A stretch of DNA of 64,000 nucleotides from an uncultured Sphingomonas sp. (GTDB lineage Bacteria; Pseudomonadota; Alphaproteobacteria; Sphingomonadales; Sphingomonadaceae), in the NCBI RefSeq assembly GCF_934560975.1, contig NZ_CAKTFO010000005.1:143199-207198 (forward strand), in the 5' to 3' direction. Below, piece by piece: positions 8,780-17,001 of this stretch. Position 1 is the stretch's first letter. Each line of letters begins with the position of its first letter. Under the pieces are notes generated by a model. It did no database searches, was not told where the DNA came from, and saw nothing but the letters and a program-made list of their open reading frames with translations. The position numbers were made by a program, and so were the translations under genes.

Positions 8780-10081
8780 ATGACCTCCCTTCATCAGGGC
8801 CGCTCGGCCGGCCTGGATTTCGGTACAACCAACAGCGTCGCGGCGCTTGCCGGCAGCTCCGGTGACGCGCCGCAGCTGATCGCGCTCGACGGGCCGGGCG
8901 GGCCGACCGACGTATTCCGCTCCGCTTTGTGCTTCTGGCATGACGAGGATGCGCGCGGCGGCCTGGCGGTCGAGGCGGGACCGGCGGCGATCCACGAATA
9001 TCTGGAATATCCAAGCGACAGCCGCTTCCTGCAATCGTTCAAGTCGGTTGCGGCCACGGCCTCGTTCGACAGCGCGCCCGTTTTCACCAAGCGGTTCCGG
9101 TTCGAGGAACTGGGCCGGCTGTTTCTGGACAAGCTGGCGTCCCATGGCGGCGGCAAGCTCGACCGGCTCGACCGGCTGGTGGTCGGGCGGCCGGTCCATT
9201 ACGCGGGCGCGCGGCCCGATTCGGCGCTGGCGCGGCAACGCTACGACGCCATGTTCACGGGCTTCGCGCGCGAGATCCACTATGTCTACGAGCCGCTGGC
9301 GGCCGCCTTCAGCTATGCCGCGCGCCTGACCGAACCCGCCACCCTGCTGGTCGCCGACTTCGGCGGCGGCACCAGCGACTTCTCGGTGGTGCAGGTCAAG
9401 GAACCGGGCGCGGCGCAGCGTTGCGTGCCGCTGGGCCATGCCGGCGTGGGCCTCGCCGGCGACCGGTTCGACCAGCGCATCGTCGACCGGCTGGTCCTGC
9501 CGATGCTGGGCAAGGGCGGGCAATACCGGTCGTTCGACAAGCTGCTGGACATACCCGGCGGCTATTTCGCGGATTTTTCCGACTGGTCCCGGCTGGCGCT
9601 GATGCGTAACCGGCGGACGCTGGACGAACTGGAACGGCTGCGCCGCAACGCGCTGGAACCGGACGCGATCGGCCGCATGATCGCGATGATCGAGAATGAA
9701 CTGGGCTTCCCGCTCTACGATGCGGTGGGCCGGCTGAAGCGCGCGCTGTCGGATCAGGACGCTGCCACATTCCACTTTTCCGGCGCGGGCGTCGAGATCG
9801 AGGCGGCGGTCACCCGGGAGGCGTTCGAGGGCTGGATCGCGCCCGACATCGCCCGGATGGCGGCGGCGGTGGACGATGCGCTGGCCGATGCCGGGCTGGG
9901 CGAGGCGGACATCGACCGCGTGTTCCTGACCGGCGGCACATCACTGGTGCCGGCGGTCCGCGCCGTCTTCACCAGCCGCTTCGGGACGGAGCGGATCATG
10001 TCGGGTGGGGAGCTTACCTCGATTGCGCACGGCCTGGCGCTGGTGGCGCAGGAGGATGACCTGTCCGCCTGGACGGCATGA
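8780..10081 (+). CDS. Hsp70 family protein, YegD-like
   Basis: A 433-aa actin-fold ATPase lacking the Hsp70 substrate-binding and lid domains, as in E. coli YegD. The phosphate-1 loop is LDFGTTNS (residues 12-19), the phosphate-2 loop is LLVADFGGGTSDFSVV, and the adenosine motif is FLTGGTSLVPAVR near the C-terminus. The client and partner are unknown for this family. The gene ends 4 nt before the next start, so it is probably co-expressed with the DUF2161 protein. It diverges from the DUF1680 gene across a 137-nt spacer. Confidence 0.9.
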   Translation: MTSLHQGRSAGLDFGTTNSVAALAGSSGDAPQLIALDGPGGPTDVFRSALCFWHDEDARGGLAVEAGPAAIHEYLEYPSDSRFLQSFKSVAATASFDSAPVFTKRFRFEELGRLFLDKLASHGGGKLDRLDRLVVGRPVHYAGARPDSALARQRYDAMFTGFAREIHYVYEPLAAAFSYAARLTEPATLLVADFGGGTSDFSVVQVKEPGAAQRCVPLGHAGVGLAGDRFDQRIVDRLVLPMLGKGGQYRSFDKLLDIPGGYFADFSDWSRLALMRNRRTLDELERLRRNALEPDAIGRMIAMIENELGFPLYDAVGRLKRALSDQDAATFHFSGAGVEIEAAVTREAFEGWIAPDIARMAAAVDDALADAGLGEADIDRVFLTGGTSLVPAVRAVFTSRFGTERIMSGGELTSIAHGLALVAQEDDLSAWTA

Positions 10082-10085
10082 CGCA

Positions 10086-10784
10086 GTGACCGCTTTGGCT
10101 GAAACCGCGCTCTATGGCCCGGTGAAGAGCTTCCTCGAAGCGCAGGGTTTCGCGGTGAAGGGCGAGGTGTGTGGGTGCGACGTGGTCGCGGTGCGGCCGG
10201 GCGAGCCGCCGGTGCTGGTCATTGCCGAGCTGAAGCTGTCCTTCACCCTCGAACTGGCGTTGCAGGCGGTGGATCGGCTGCGCGCGGCGGACCAGGTCTA
10301 CCTTGCCGTGGTGGCGAGCCGACGGGGACGCGACCAGGACAAGCGCGTGCATCGGCTGTGCCGCCTGCTCGGCCTGGGCCTGCTCGCGGTCGACATGCGG
10401 CTGGGCAAGGTGGTCCTGCTGTGCGAGCCGACGCCCTACCGGCCGCGTCCCAACCTGCCGCGGCGTCGCCGGCTGTTGCGGGAACATGCCAGCCGCAAGG
10501 GCGATCCCACCCGGGGCGGATCGACCCGCCAGCCGATCATGACCGCCTATCGCCAGCGCGCGCTGGCCTGCGCGGCCGCCATCGGCGGCGGAACCGCCCG
10601 CCCGCGCGACCTGAAGCATCTGGCGGAGGATGCGGGCGCCATCCTGTTGCGCAACGTCTATGGCTGGTTCGATCGGGCGGAAAAAGGCATCTACCGCCTG
10701 AGCGAAGCCGGCTTGACCGCGCTGCGGGATCAGCCAGCGGAGCCGATCGAACCGGAACCCGGCGGATCGCTCCAACACGGGTGA
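10086..10784 (+). CDS. DUF2161 family protein, PD-(D/E)XK nuclease-like fold
   Basis: A 232-aa protein matching the DUF2161 (COG5482) pattern. An N-terminal restriction-endonuclease-like core carries CGCDVVAV (D32) followed by LVIAELK (E48-x-K50), the spacing of a PD-(D/E)XK active site. A basic RPRPNLPRRRRLLREHASRKGD stretch and a C-terminal winged-helix-like part (RPRDLKHLAEDAGAILLRNVYGWFDR) follow. The GTG start at 10086 was chosen because TALAETALYGPVKSFLEAQGF is the expected N-terminus; no in-frame ATG is better placed. Activity has not been shown for the family to my knowledge. It sits 4 nt behind the YegD-like gene. Confidence 0.78.
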   Translation: MTALAETALYGPVKSFLEAQGFAVKGEVCGCDVVAVRPGEPPVLVIAELKLSFTLELALQAVDRLRAADQVYLAVVASRRGRDQDKRVHRLCRLLGLGLLAVDMRLGKVVLLCEPTPYRPRPNLPRRRRLLREHASRKGDPTRGGSTRQPIMTAYRQRALACAAAIGGGTARPRDLKHLAEDAGAILLRNVYGWFDRAEKGIYRLSEAGLTALRDQPAEPIEPEPGGSLQHG

Positions 10785-10818
10785 TGGGCGCGCGGGCGGT
10801 TTGCGGCTACAAAGGCGC

Positions 10819-11082
10819 ATGGACTTCGATCAGCTTCTTGTTCGTTTCTTCGGAACCGACGATTTCGCCAGCATGTCGGAGGAGCAACTGGTCTCCGGCG
10901 TGGAACGGGTGCGGTTGCAATTCGGGCTGGAGCGCGACTCCGGCCGCCGCTTCGCCTTGTGGTGCCTGATGTACATGCTCGGCGTCGCGCCCGACCTCGA
11001 ATCCGCATTCGAGGATGAGGACGACCGGGAGGCCGCGCGCGACTTCATGGACATGGCCGACGCGGAGATCGAGGAAGACTGA
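10819..11082 (+). CDS. Small acidic hypothetical protein
   Basis: An 87-aa protein (MDFDQLLVRFFGTDDFASMS...) that is rich in Asp/Glu towards its C-terminus (AFEDEDDREAARDFMDMADAEIEED). It has no signal peptide, and its one hydrophobic stretch, FALWCLMYMLGVAPDL, is too short for a confident membrane helix. It lies 34 nt after the DUF2161 gene in the same direction. I do not recognise a family; a small helical regulatory or adaptor role is only conceivable. The ATG at 10819 gives the most compact product, and an upstream TTG would add six residues. Confidence 0.6.
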   Translation: MDFDQLLVRFFGTDDFASMSEEQLVSGVERVRLQFGLERDSGRRFALWCLMYMLGVAPDLESAFEDEDDREAARDFMDMADAEIEED

Positions 11083-11216
11083 GTACCATTTCCGCCGCGC
11101 TATTCGGCTGAAGTGATGTATCGGATTGACATGAGAGTTCAGGACATTTCCAGTTGCGGCGCCCGATCCGCAATCGCGCATGGCGCTGTCGATGCGGCAT
11201 GCGGGGCCGAGGCGCG

Positions 11217-11888
11217 ATGATCCCGCGCGAACTGGTCGGCGTGGCGGAGGTGCCGGGCGGCCCGCCGCTGCGCCTGGTGCGGCATGGCGGCGACTTCATC
11301 ATCATGCTCGACCGCAACGAGTTGATGAGCAGCCGCATGAGCGGTTCGGAGGTGGCGCTCGGCACCATGACCTGTGCCCGGCTGCGGTCGCGCGCCGATA
11401 TGCGCCTGCTGGTCGGCGGCTACGGCATGGGCTTCACCCTGCGCGCAATCCTGGGAGAGGTCGGCCCCGATGCGCGGGTGACCGTGGCGGAACTGGTGCC
11501 CGGCATCCTCGAATGGGCGCGCGGGCCGATGGCTGCCATGACCGGCAACTGCCTGGACGACCCCCGGGTGGATGTCCGCATCGCGGATGTCGGCGCAGTG
11601 ATCGACGCCGGGAAAGGCCGGTTCGACGCGATCCTGCTGGATGTGGACAATGGGCCGGACGGGCTGACCCGACAGGCCAATGACGGCCTCTACAGCGCCT
11701 ATGGCCTGGCACGCGCGCGGGCGGCGCTCACGCCCGGCGGCATCCTGGCGGTCTGGTCGGCCGGCCCCGACCCCGCCTTCACCCGCCGGCTGAAGCAGGA
11801 AGGCTTCGCCGTGGACGAGGTCCAGGTCAGGGCACGGGACAATGGCAAGGGCCCGATCCACACCATCTGGTTCGCCACCCGCCGCTAG
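11217..11888 (+). CDS. Spermidine-synthase-like (PABMT fold) protein
   Basis: A 223-aa Rossmann-fold protein of the polyamine-biosynthesis-like family. It has the motif LLVGGYGMGFTLRAIL (nucleotide/SAM binding, GGxGxG-like), VTVAELVPGILEWARG (acidic ligand) and FDAILLDVDNGPDGL at the active-site position. Short members of this family lacking the N-terminal beta domain are widespread, and many are not genuine spermidine synthases. The ATG at 11217, preceded by GAGGCGCG, begins the conserved IPRELVGVAEVPGG region. The gene stands alone before the TonB receptor. Confidence 0.72.
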   Translation: MIPRELVGVAEVPGGPPLRLVRHGGDFIIMLDRNELMSSRMSGSEVALGTMTCARLRSRADMRLLVGGYGMGFTLRAILGEVGPDARVTVAELVPGILEWARGPMAAMTGNCLDDPRVDVRIADVGAVIDAGKGRFDAILLDVDNGPDGLTRQANDGLYSAYGLARARAALTPGGILAVWSAGPDPAFTRRLKQEGFAVDEVQVRARDNGKGPIHTIWFATRR

Positions 11889-11939
11889 GCCCGGTTTCGC
11901 CCTGCCACCCGCCCCGCCGATTCATCGCTCGACTGCTAT

Positions 11940-11954
11940 TGCGAGTTATTCGCA
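11940..11954. promoter_or_regulatory. Fur-box-like palindrome upstream of the TonB receptor
   Basis: The sequence TGCGA-GTTAT-TCGCA is a perfect 5-bp inverted repeat around a 5-bp spacer in the GC-poor stretch ATTGCGAGTTATTCGCACAA. It begins 103 bp before the receptor start. Proteobacterial Fur operators in front of siderophore receptors often take a TTGCGAA-N-ATTCGCA-like form, so iron repression is the natural reading. This is pattern recognition only. Confidence 0.5.
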
Positions 11955-12042
11955 CAACCTCTATCAGGCCCCCACGCATCGGGGTCGCACCTCAACAGAA
12001 GGGTGAGCCGATGCGGGGAATCAACAATCGGGGCCAGCATCC

Positions 12043-14247
12043 ATGTCGTTCAAGCTTTCTCTCACACTGGGGTGCGCAGCCTGCGCCTTCGCCGCCACGC
12101 CGACCATGGCACTGACCGGCGAGGAGGAAAGCAAGACGGCGGCAACGTCGTCGACGGTGTCGGATGCGGAAGAGCTGGTCGTCACCGGCGCCTATACCAT
12201 CCCCGATCGGATCGACACGGCGACGGGCCTGGGCCTGACCGTCCGCGAGACGCCGCAATCGGTGAGCATCGTCACCGCGCAACGCATCATCGACCAGAAC
12301 CTGATCAGCGTCCGCGACGTGATCGAGAATGGCATCGGCGTGGCCGTCAACGAGACGGATGACGTCCGCAACTCCTTCTTTGCGCGCGGGTTCGAGATCC
12401 GCAACACGCAGATCGATGGCGTGCCGACCGCCTGGGCGCTGGGCGGGGATCGCGGCGAAACCATTGCCGACGTGTCCATCTATGAACGCGTGGAGATCGT
12501 GCGCGGCGCGACCGGCCTGCTCAGCGGCGCGGGCGACCCCTCGGCGTCGATCAACCTCGTCCGCAAGCATGCCGACCGCAAGGATTGGGGCGGCTACCTC
12601 AATGCCGCTTATGGCAGCTGGGACACCTGGCGCGTGTCCGGCGACATCGGCGGCGCCGTGACCTCGGACGGCCGCCTGCGCGTGCGTGGCGTCGGCCGCT
12701 ACGAAGAGGGCAATTCGTTCACCGACTTCTACAACAACAAGAAGTTGGTCCTGTACGGCACCCTGGAAGCTGATGTCACCGACCATACGTTGCTGCGGGT
12801 CGGGTTCAGCCACCAGCGCAACGAGCCTTATGGTGCCTTCTGGGGCAGCCTGCCGACCTTCTACAGCGACGGCACCATCGCGAAATGGGATCGGTCCAAG
12901 AGCACCGCGCAACCGTGGACGACTTGGACCACGGTGAACCAGAACTTCTTTGCGACGCTGAGCCACGATTTCGGCGGAGGCTGGAGCCTGACCGGCAATT
13001 ACAACCGGCTGCGCAACACCCAGTTCACCCAGATCCTGTATTTGTTCGGCAATGTGGACCGCGTCACCGGGCTGGGCCTGAGCAGCAATCCCTATTCGGC
13101 ATATGGCGAGAGCATCCAGAACAGCTACGACACCCAACTCAAGGGCCGCATCTCGCTGTTCGGGCGCGACCATGAACTGGTGCTCGGCTATCTCAACAGC
13201 GAACTCAATCGCCAAACGGACACCTACCAGGCGCTGAATGAAATCCCGCCATTCGGCAACTTCCAGTTCCCGCCCGCCGGCGATTTCAACAATTGGAACG
13301 AGAACTCCTATCCCTTCCCCGGCTTTGCCGAGACGCCCACCGTTGGTGTCGAGAAAGAGCGGATCCGGCAGATCGGCTATTACGGTGCGGTACGCGTCAA
13401 CGTCGCCGATTGGCTGAAGGTGATCGGCGGCGGGCGCCTGGCGGAGTGGAAGTTGAAGGGCGTCGCCTATGGCGTGGATCGCGACTATGGCGACAAGAAT
13501 GTCTTCATCCCCTATGTGGGCGTCTTGGCCGACATCACGCCCAACCATCGGCTGTATGCGAGCTACACGACCATTTTCCTGCCGCAGAACGCCCAGGATC
13601 GCACGTTCACGCAGCTCGATCCGATCCGTGGGAAGGCCTATGAAGTCGGCCTGAAAAGCGCCTTTTTCAACGAAGCATTGCAGACCTCGGTGGCATTGTT
13701 CCGGATCGAGCAGGATAATCTGGCGCAGATCGACGGCCCGCCGATCACGCGGCCGGGTTTCGCCCTGCCGTTCCAGCCGTATCGTGCCGCCGATGGCGTG
13801 GTCAGCAAGGGGTTGGAGGTTGAGGCGACCGGAAGCCCGCTGGACAATTGGAACATCAATGTCGGCTACAGCCAGTTCAAGGCGCATGACGCCAATGGCG
13901 ACAACGCCAATACCGACCAGCCCCGCCGCCTGTTGAAGGCGTTCACCACCTATACGATCCCCGAGGTGCTGGGCGGCCTGACGTTCGGTGGCGGCGTCAA
14001 TTACCGCAGCGCGGCTTACTCCAACGGCACGATCCCCGGAACCACGCCGGTGCCGTTCCGGTTCAAGCAGGGCAGCTTCGCGGTGGTCAATCTGATGGCC
14101 CGTCTGGCGGTGACGGAGCAGGTCAGCGTGCAGGCCAATGTCGACAACCTGCTGGACAAGTCCTATTTCAGCCAGGTCGGCAATTTCAGCCAGTACCGCT
14201 ACGGGCGGCCGCGCAACTTCACGATCGGCGCCAACTACCGCTTCTGA
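12043..14247 (+). CDS. TonB-dependent siderophore receptor
   Basis: A 734-aa outer-membrane receptor. Residues 1-24 form a signal peptide ending near AFAATPTMALTG. A TonB-box-like segment (EELVVTGAY) follows, then the plug domain with RETPQSVSIVTAQRI and NGIGVAVNETDDVRNSFFARGFEIRNTQIDGVP, the FpvA/FhuE-like siderophore-receptor signature. A 22-strand-type barrel ends in RPRNFTIGANYRF with the C-terminal aromatic. There is no STN signalling domain, so surface signalling through a sigma factor is not expected. It is monocistronic, with a palindrome upstream and a hairpin downstream. The cognate siderophore cannot be read from the sequence. Confidence 0.93.
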   Translation: MSFKLSLTLGCAACAFAATPTMALTGEEESKTAATSSTVSDAEELVVTGAYTIPDRIDTATGLGLTVRETPQSVSIVTAQRIIDQNLISVRDVIENGIGVAVNETDDVRNSFFARGFEIRNTQIDGVPTAWALGGDRGETIADVSIYERVEIVRGATGLLSGAGDPSASINLVRKHADRKDWGGYLNAAYGSWDTWRVSGDIGGAVTSDGRLRVRGVGRYEEGNSFTDFYNNKKLVLYGTLEADVTDHTLLRVGFSHQRNEPYGAFWGSLPTFYSDGTIAKWDRSKSTAQPWTTWTTVNQNFFATLSHDFGGGWSLTGNYNRLRNTQFTQILYLFGNVDRVTGLGLSSNPYSAYGESIQNSYDTQLKGRISLFGRDHELVLGYLNSELNRQTDTYQALNEIPPFGNFQFPPAGDFNNWNENSYPFPGFAETPTVGVEKERIRQIGYYGAVRVNVADWLKVIGGGRLAEWKLKGVAYGVDRDYGDKNVFIPYVGVLADITPNHRLYASYTTIFLPQNAQDRTFTQLDPIRGKAYEVGLKSAFFNEALQTSVALFRIEQDNLAQIDGPPITRPGFALPFQPYRAADGVVSKGLEVEATGSPLDNWNINVGYSQFKAHDANGDNANTDQPRRLLKAFTTYTIPEVLGGLTFGGGVNYRSAAYSNGTIPGTTPVPFRFKQGSFAVVNLMARLAVTEQVSVQANVDNLLDKSYFSQVGNFSQYRYGRPRNFTIGANYRF

Positions 14248-14258
14248 CGCTCAAAGAG

Positions 14259-14287
14259 GGGCGACCGCGCTGCCGGTCGCCCTTCTC
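14259..14287 (+). terminator. Hairpin downstream of the TonB receptor
   Basis: GGGCGACCG (14259-14267) and CGGTCGCCC (14274-14282) form a perfect 9-bp stem with a 6-nt loop. It begins 12 nt after the receptor stop and is followed by TTCTC. The U-tract is short, so this is a probable but imperfect intrinsic terminator. Confidence 0.6.
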
Positions 14288-14379
14288 CCCCGCCAGACCA
14301 GCCGTAGCACCGTCCGCCTTGCCCGGGCCGGAGCGGATCGACTGTCGCGGGCCGGCCGTCGCTGTGGCATGGGGCGTGC

Positions 14380-14850
14380 ATGTTGCAGCAGATCCGTATT
14401 CTGGTCGATGCCGACGCCTGCCCCGTAAAGGAGGAGGTATACCGGGTCGCCTACCGGCTGGCCGTGCCCGTCGTCGTGGTCAGCAACGCCCATCTGCGCG
14501 TACCACAGCACCCGCTGATCGAGCGGGTGGTGGTGAGCGAGGCGTTCGATGCGGCGGATGACTGGATTGCGGAGCAGGTGGACACCGCCACCGTGGTCGT
14601 CACCGCAGACATCCTGCTGGCCGATCGCTGCCTCAAAGCCGGCGCTGCGGCCGTGATCGCACCCAATGGCAGGCCGTTCACCAGCAGTTCTATCGGCAAT
14701 GCCGTGGCCGTCCGCGCGATCATGAATGACCTTCGCGCGGGCGGTGAACGGGTGGGTGGACCGCCGCCGTTCGGCAAGGAGGACCGCTCACGGTTCCTGT
14801 CGGCGCTGGACGTGGCCTTGACCGGCCTCCAGCGCAAGTTCGGGCGATAA
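14380..14850 (+). CDS. YaiI/YqxD family protein (UPF0178, DUF188)
   Basis: A 156-aa cytoplasmic protein with the family pattern: ILVDADACPVKEEVYRVA at the N-terminus, VVVTADILLADRCLKAG in the middle, then APNGRPFTSSSIGNAVAVRAIMNDLR and GGPPPFGKEDRSRFLSALD. The fold is NYN/PIN-like with conserved acidic residues (DADACP, TADI), but the biochemical function is uncharacterised. The ATG at 14380 gives the normal N-terminus and length. Confidence 0.88.
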   Translation: MLQQIRILVDADACPVKEEVYRVAYRLAVPVVVVSNAHLRVPQHPLIERVVVSEAFDAADDWIAEQVDTATVVVTADILLADRCLKAGAAAVIAPNGRPFTSSSIGNAVAVRAIMNDLRAGGERVGGPPPFGKEDRSRFLSALDVALTGLQRKFGR

Positions 14851-14910
14851 GGTGCCCCGGCCTGCCCGCATGCTGCGGCACGATCCATCCGCCGCGCCGT
14901 TGATGGGTCC

Positions 14911-15528
14911 ATGACGGACTGGCACTTCTACGAACCCGCCGCCGGCCATGGGCTGCGGCACGATCCCTTGAACGCGATCGTGGCGCCCCGGCCGATCGGG
15001 TGGATCAGCACGGTGTCGCCCGATGGGGTGCGCAACCTTGCCCCCTACAGTTTCTTCAACCTGTTCAACTACCAACCGCCGCTGATCGGCTTTTCGTCGA
15101 TGGGGTGGAAGGACAGCGTCGCCAACGCGCAGGCGACCGGTGAGTTCGTTTGGAACCTGGCCACCGCGGGACTGGCCGAGCAGATGAATGCAAGCTCGGC
15201 CACGCTGCCGCCTGAAATGGACGAGTTCGCGCATAGCGGGCTGGCGGCGCTGCCGTCGCGCCTGGTCGGTCCGGATCGCGTCGCGGCCAGCCCCGTGACC
15301 TTCGAATGCAGGGTGACGCAGATCGTCCGCCTGGAAACGGTGGCGGGACGCGCGCTGGACCAATGGCTGGTGATCGGGGAGGCGGTGGGCATCCACATCG
15401 ACCGCGCGATGATCGAGGACGGCGTGTACCGGACGGCGCGGGCACGACCGATCCTGCGCGGCGGTGGGCCCGCAGACTATTTCGAGATCAGGGAGGACGC
15501 CCTGTTCAGGATGCCGCGTCCCGCATGA
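14911..15528 (+). CDS. Flavin reductase family protein (DIM6/NTAB-like)
   Basis: A 205-aa FMN-binding split-barrel protein. APRPIGWISTVSPDGVRNLAPYSFFNLFNYQPPLIGFSS is the classical flavin-reductase-domain N-terminus, followed by DSVANAQATGEFVWNLAT and a C-terminal RPILRGGGPADYFEI. Such proteins reduce flavin with NAD(P)H or act in aromatic and ester metabolism; the partner oxygenase is not visible nearby. The start at 14911 is the only ATG ahead of the domain. The gene converges on the serine deaminase gene with a 31-nt spacer. Confidence 0.86.
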   Translation: MTDWHFYEPAAGHGLRHDPLNAIVAPRPIGWISTVSPDGVRNLAPYSFFNLFNYQPPLIGFSSMGWKDSVANAQATGEFVWNLATAGLAEQMNASSATLPPEMDEFAHSGLAALPSRLVGPDRVAASPVTFECRVTQIVRLETVAGRALDQWLVIGEAVGIHIDRAMIEDGVYRTARARPILRGGGPADYFEIREDALFRMPRPA

Positions 15529-15559
15529 TCGAGGCGGACGGCGGCACCGGGACGCGCGA

Positions 15560-16930
15560 TCAGCATTCCACCACATTCACGGCCAGGCCACCCAGGCTCG
15601 TTTCCTTATATTTGGAGCGCATGTCCTCGCCCGTCTGGCGCATGGTTTCGATCACCTGGTCCAGGCTGACGATGTGGTGCCCGTCCCCCATCAGGGCCAG
15701 ATAGGCGGCGTTGATCGCCTTGATCGCGCCCATCGTGTTGCGTTCGATGCAGGGCACCTGCACCAGCCCGCCGATCGGATCGCAGGTGAGGCCGAGGTTA
15801 TGCTCCATCCCGATCTCGGCCGCATTCTCGATCTGGCGGTTGGTGCCGCCGAGCGCGGCGGTCAGCCCCGCCGCCGCCATCGAGCAGGCGACGCCGACCT
15901 CGCCCTGGCACCCCATTTCCGCCGCCGAGATGGAGGCGTTGAGCTTGTAGAGGAAGCCGATCGCGGTGGCGGTCATCAGCAGCGTGTGCGCGCCGGCGCG
16001 GTCGGCATCGGGCACGAACATCTCATAATATTTCAGCACCGCCGGCAAGACGCCCGCCGCTCCGTTGGTGGGCGCGGTGACGACCCGGCCGCCGGCGGCA
16101 TTCTCCTCGTTCACGCTCAGCGCGAACAGGCTGACCCACTCGAAAATGTGCGACGGCATGGCGGACGGGCCGCGCGCCAGCAGCGCCGCATGGAGGGCGC
16201 GGGCGCGGCGGCGAACCTTGAGCCCGCCGGGCAGCAGCCCGTCCTGCCGGCAGCCGCGATCGATGCAGTCGAGCATCGCCCGGCGCACCGCGTCGAGAAA
16301 GGTTTCCGTCTCCTCCCGGCTGCGCCACGCCTCCTCGTTGGTCCACATGATGTCGGCGATCGAAAGGCCATGCTCCTCCCCCAGCGCGATCAGGTCGGCG
16401 CCGGCACGAAAGGGCAGCGGCAGGGCCACGTTGGGCCGTTCGCGGCCATCGTCGCCGTCGCTGCGGATCGCGCCGCCGCCGATCGAGAAATAGGTCCGCC
16501 CGAACGTCCCGCCATCCGCAAGCACGGCCGACAATCGCATCGCATTGGCATGACCGGGCAGGAACTCGCCCATGTGGAAGTTGAGGTCGCCGTCTTCCGA
16601 AAACGCGACCTTGCGGCGCCCGTCCAGCAGCAGCGCCCGATCCTGCCGGATTGCCGCGATCAGGCCGGGCGCGGCATCGGGGTCCACCGTCTCCGGGTGC
16701 CAGCCGGACAGGCCGAGCAGCACGGCCAGATCGGTCGCATGGCCGCGTCCGGTGAGCGCCAGCGAGCCATACAGGTCGCAACGCACCGTTTGCGGATCGC
16801 CTTCGTCCAGCACGCGCGCGGCGAAATCGGCGGCGGCGCGCATCGGCCCGACGGTGTGGGACGATGACGGGCCAACCCCGATCGTGAACAGGTCCACGAT
16901 GCTGAAGGCGGCGGGCGACGTCGCCGTCAT
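15560..16930 (-). CDS. sdaA: L-serine ammonia-lyase, iron-sulfur-dependent (single chain)
   Basis: A 456-aa L-serine deaminase converting serine to pyruvate and ammonia. The N-terminal beta domain carries GVGPSSSHTVGPMRAA (SSSHT 22-26). The C-terminal alpha domain has three cysteines at 341, 383 and 394 (GCQGEVGV, LTCDPIGG, VPCIERN). Their spacing is the one that holds the 4Fe-4S cluster in the Legionella enzyme. The protein ends VVEC, as in autoinhibited type-2 enzymes whose C-terminal Cys can ligate the cluster. It is transcribed away from the metalloprotease just upstream, with 71 nt between. Confidence 0.95.
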   Translation of the reverse strand: MTATSPAAFSIVDLFTIGVGPSSSHTVGPMRAAADFAARVLDEGDPQTVRCDLYGSLALTGRGHATDLAVLLGLSGWHPETVDPDAAPGLIAAIRQDRALLLDGRRKVAFSEDGDLNFHMGEFLPGHANAMRLSAVLADGGTFGRTYFSIGGGAIRSDGDDGRERPNVALPLPFRAGADLIALGEEHGLSIADIMWTNEEAWRSREETETFLDAVRRAMLDCIDRGCRQDGLLPGGLKVRRRARALHAALLARGPSAMPSHIFEWVSLFALSVNEENAAGGRVVTAPTNGAAGVLPAVLKYYEMFVPDADRAGAHTLLMTATAIGFLYKLNASISAAEMGCQGEVGVACSMAAAGLTAALGGTNRQIENAAEIGMEHNLGLTCDPIGGLVQVPCIERNTMGAIKAINAAYLALMGDGHHIVSLDQVIETMRQTGEDMRSKYKETSLGGLAVNVVEC

Positions 16931-17001
16931 GATCTTCTCTTCGGCATGTCCGTCATATCGGGTGCCGGCGTGAGTAGCGCCAGCGCCCGATCATCGAACG
17001 G

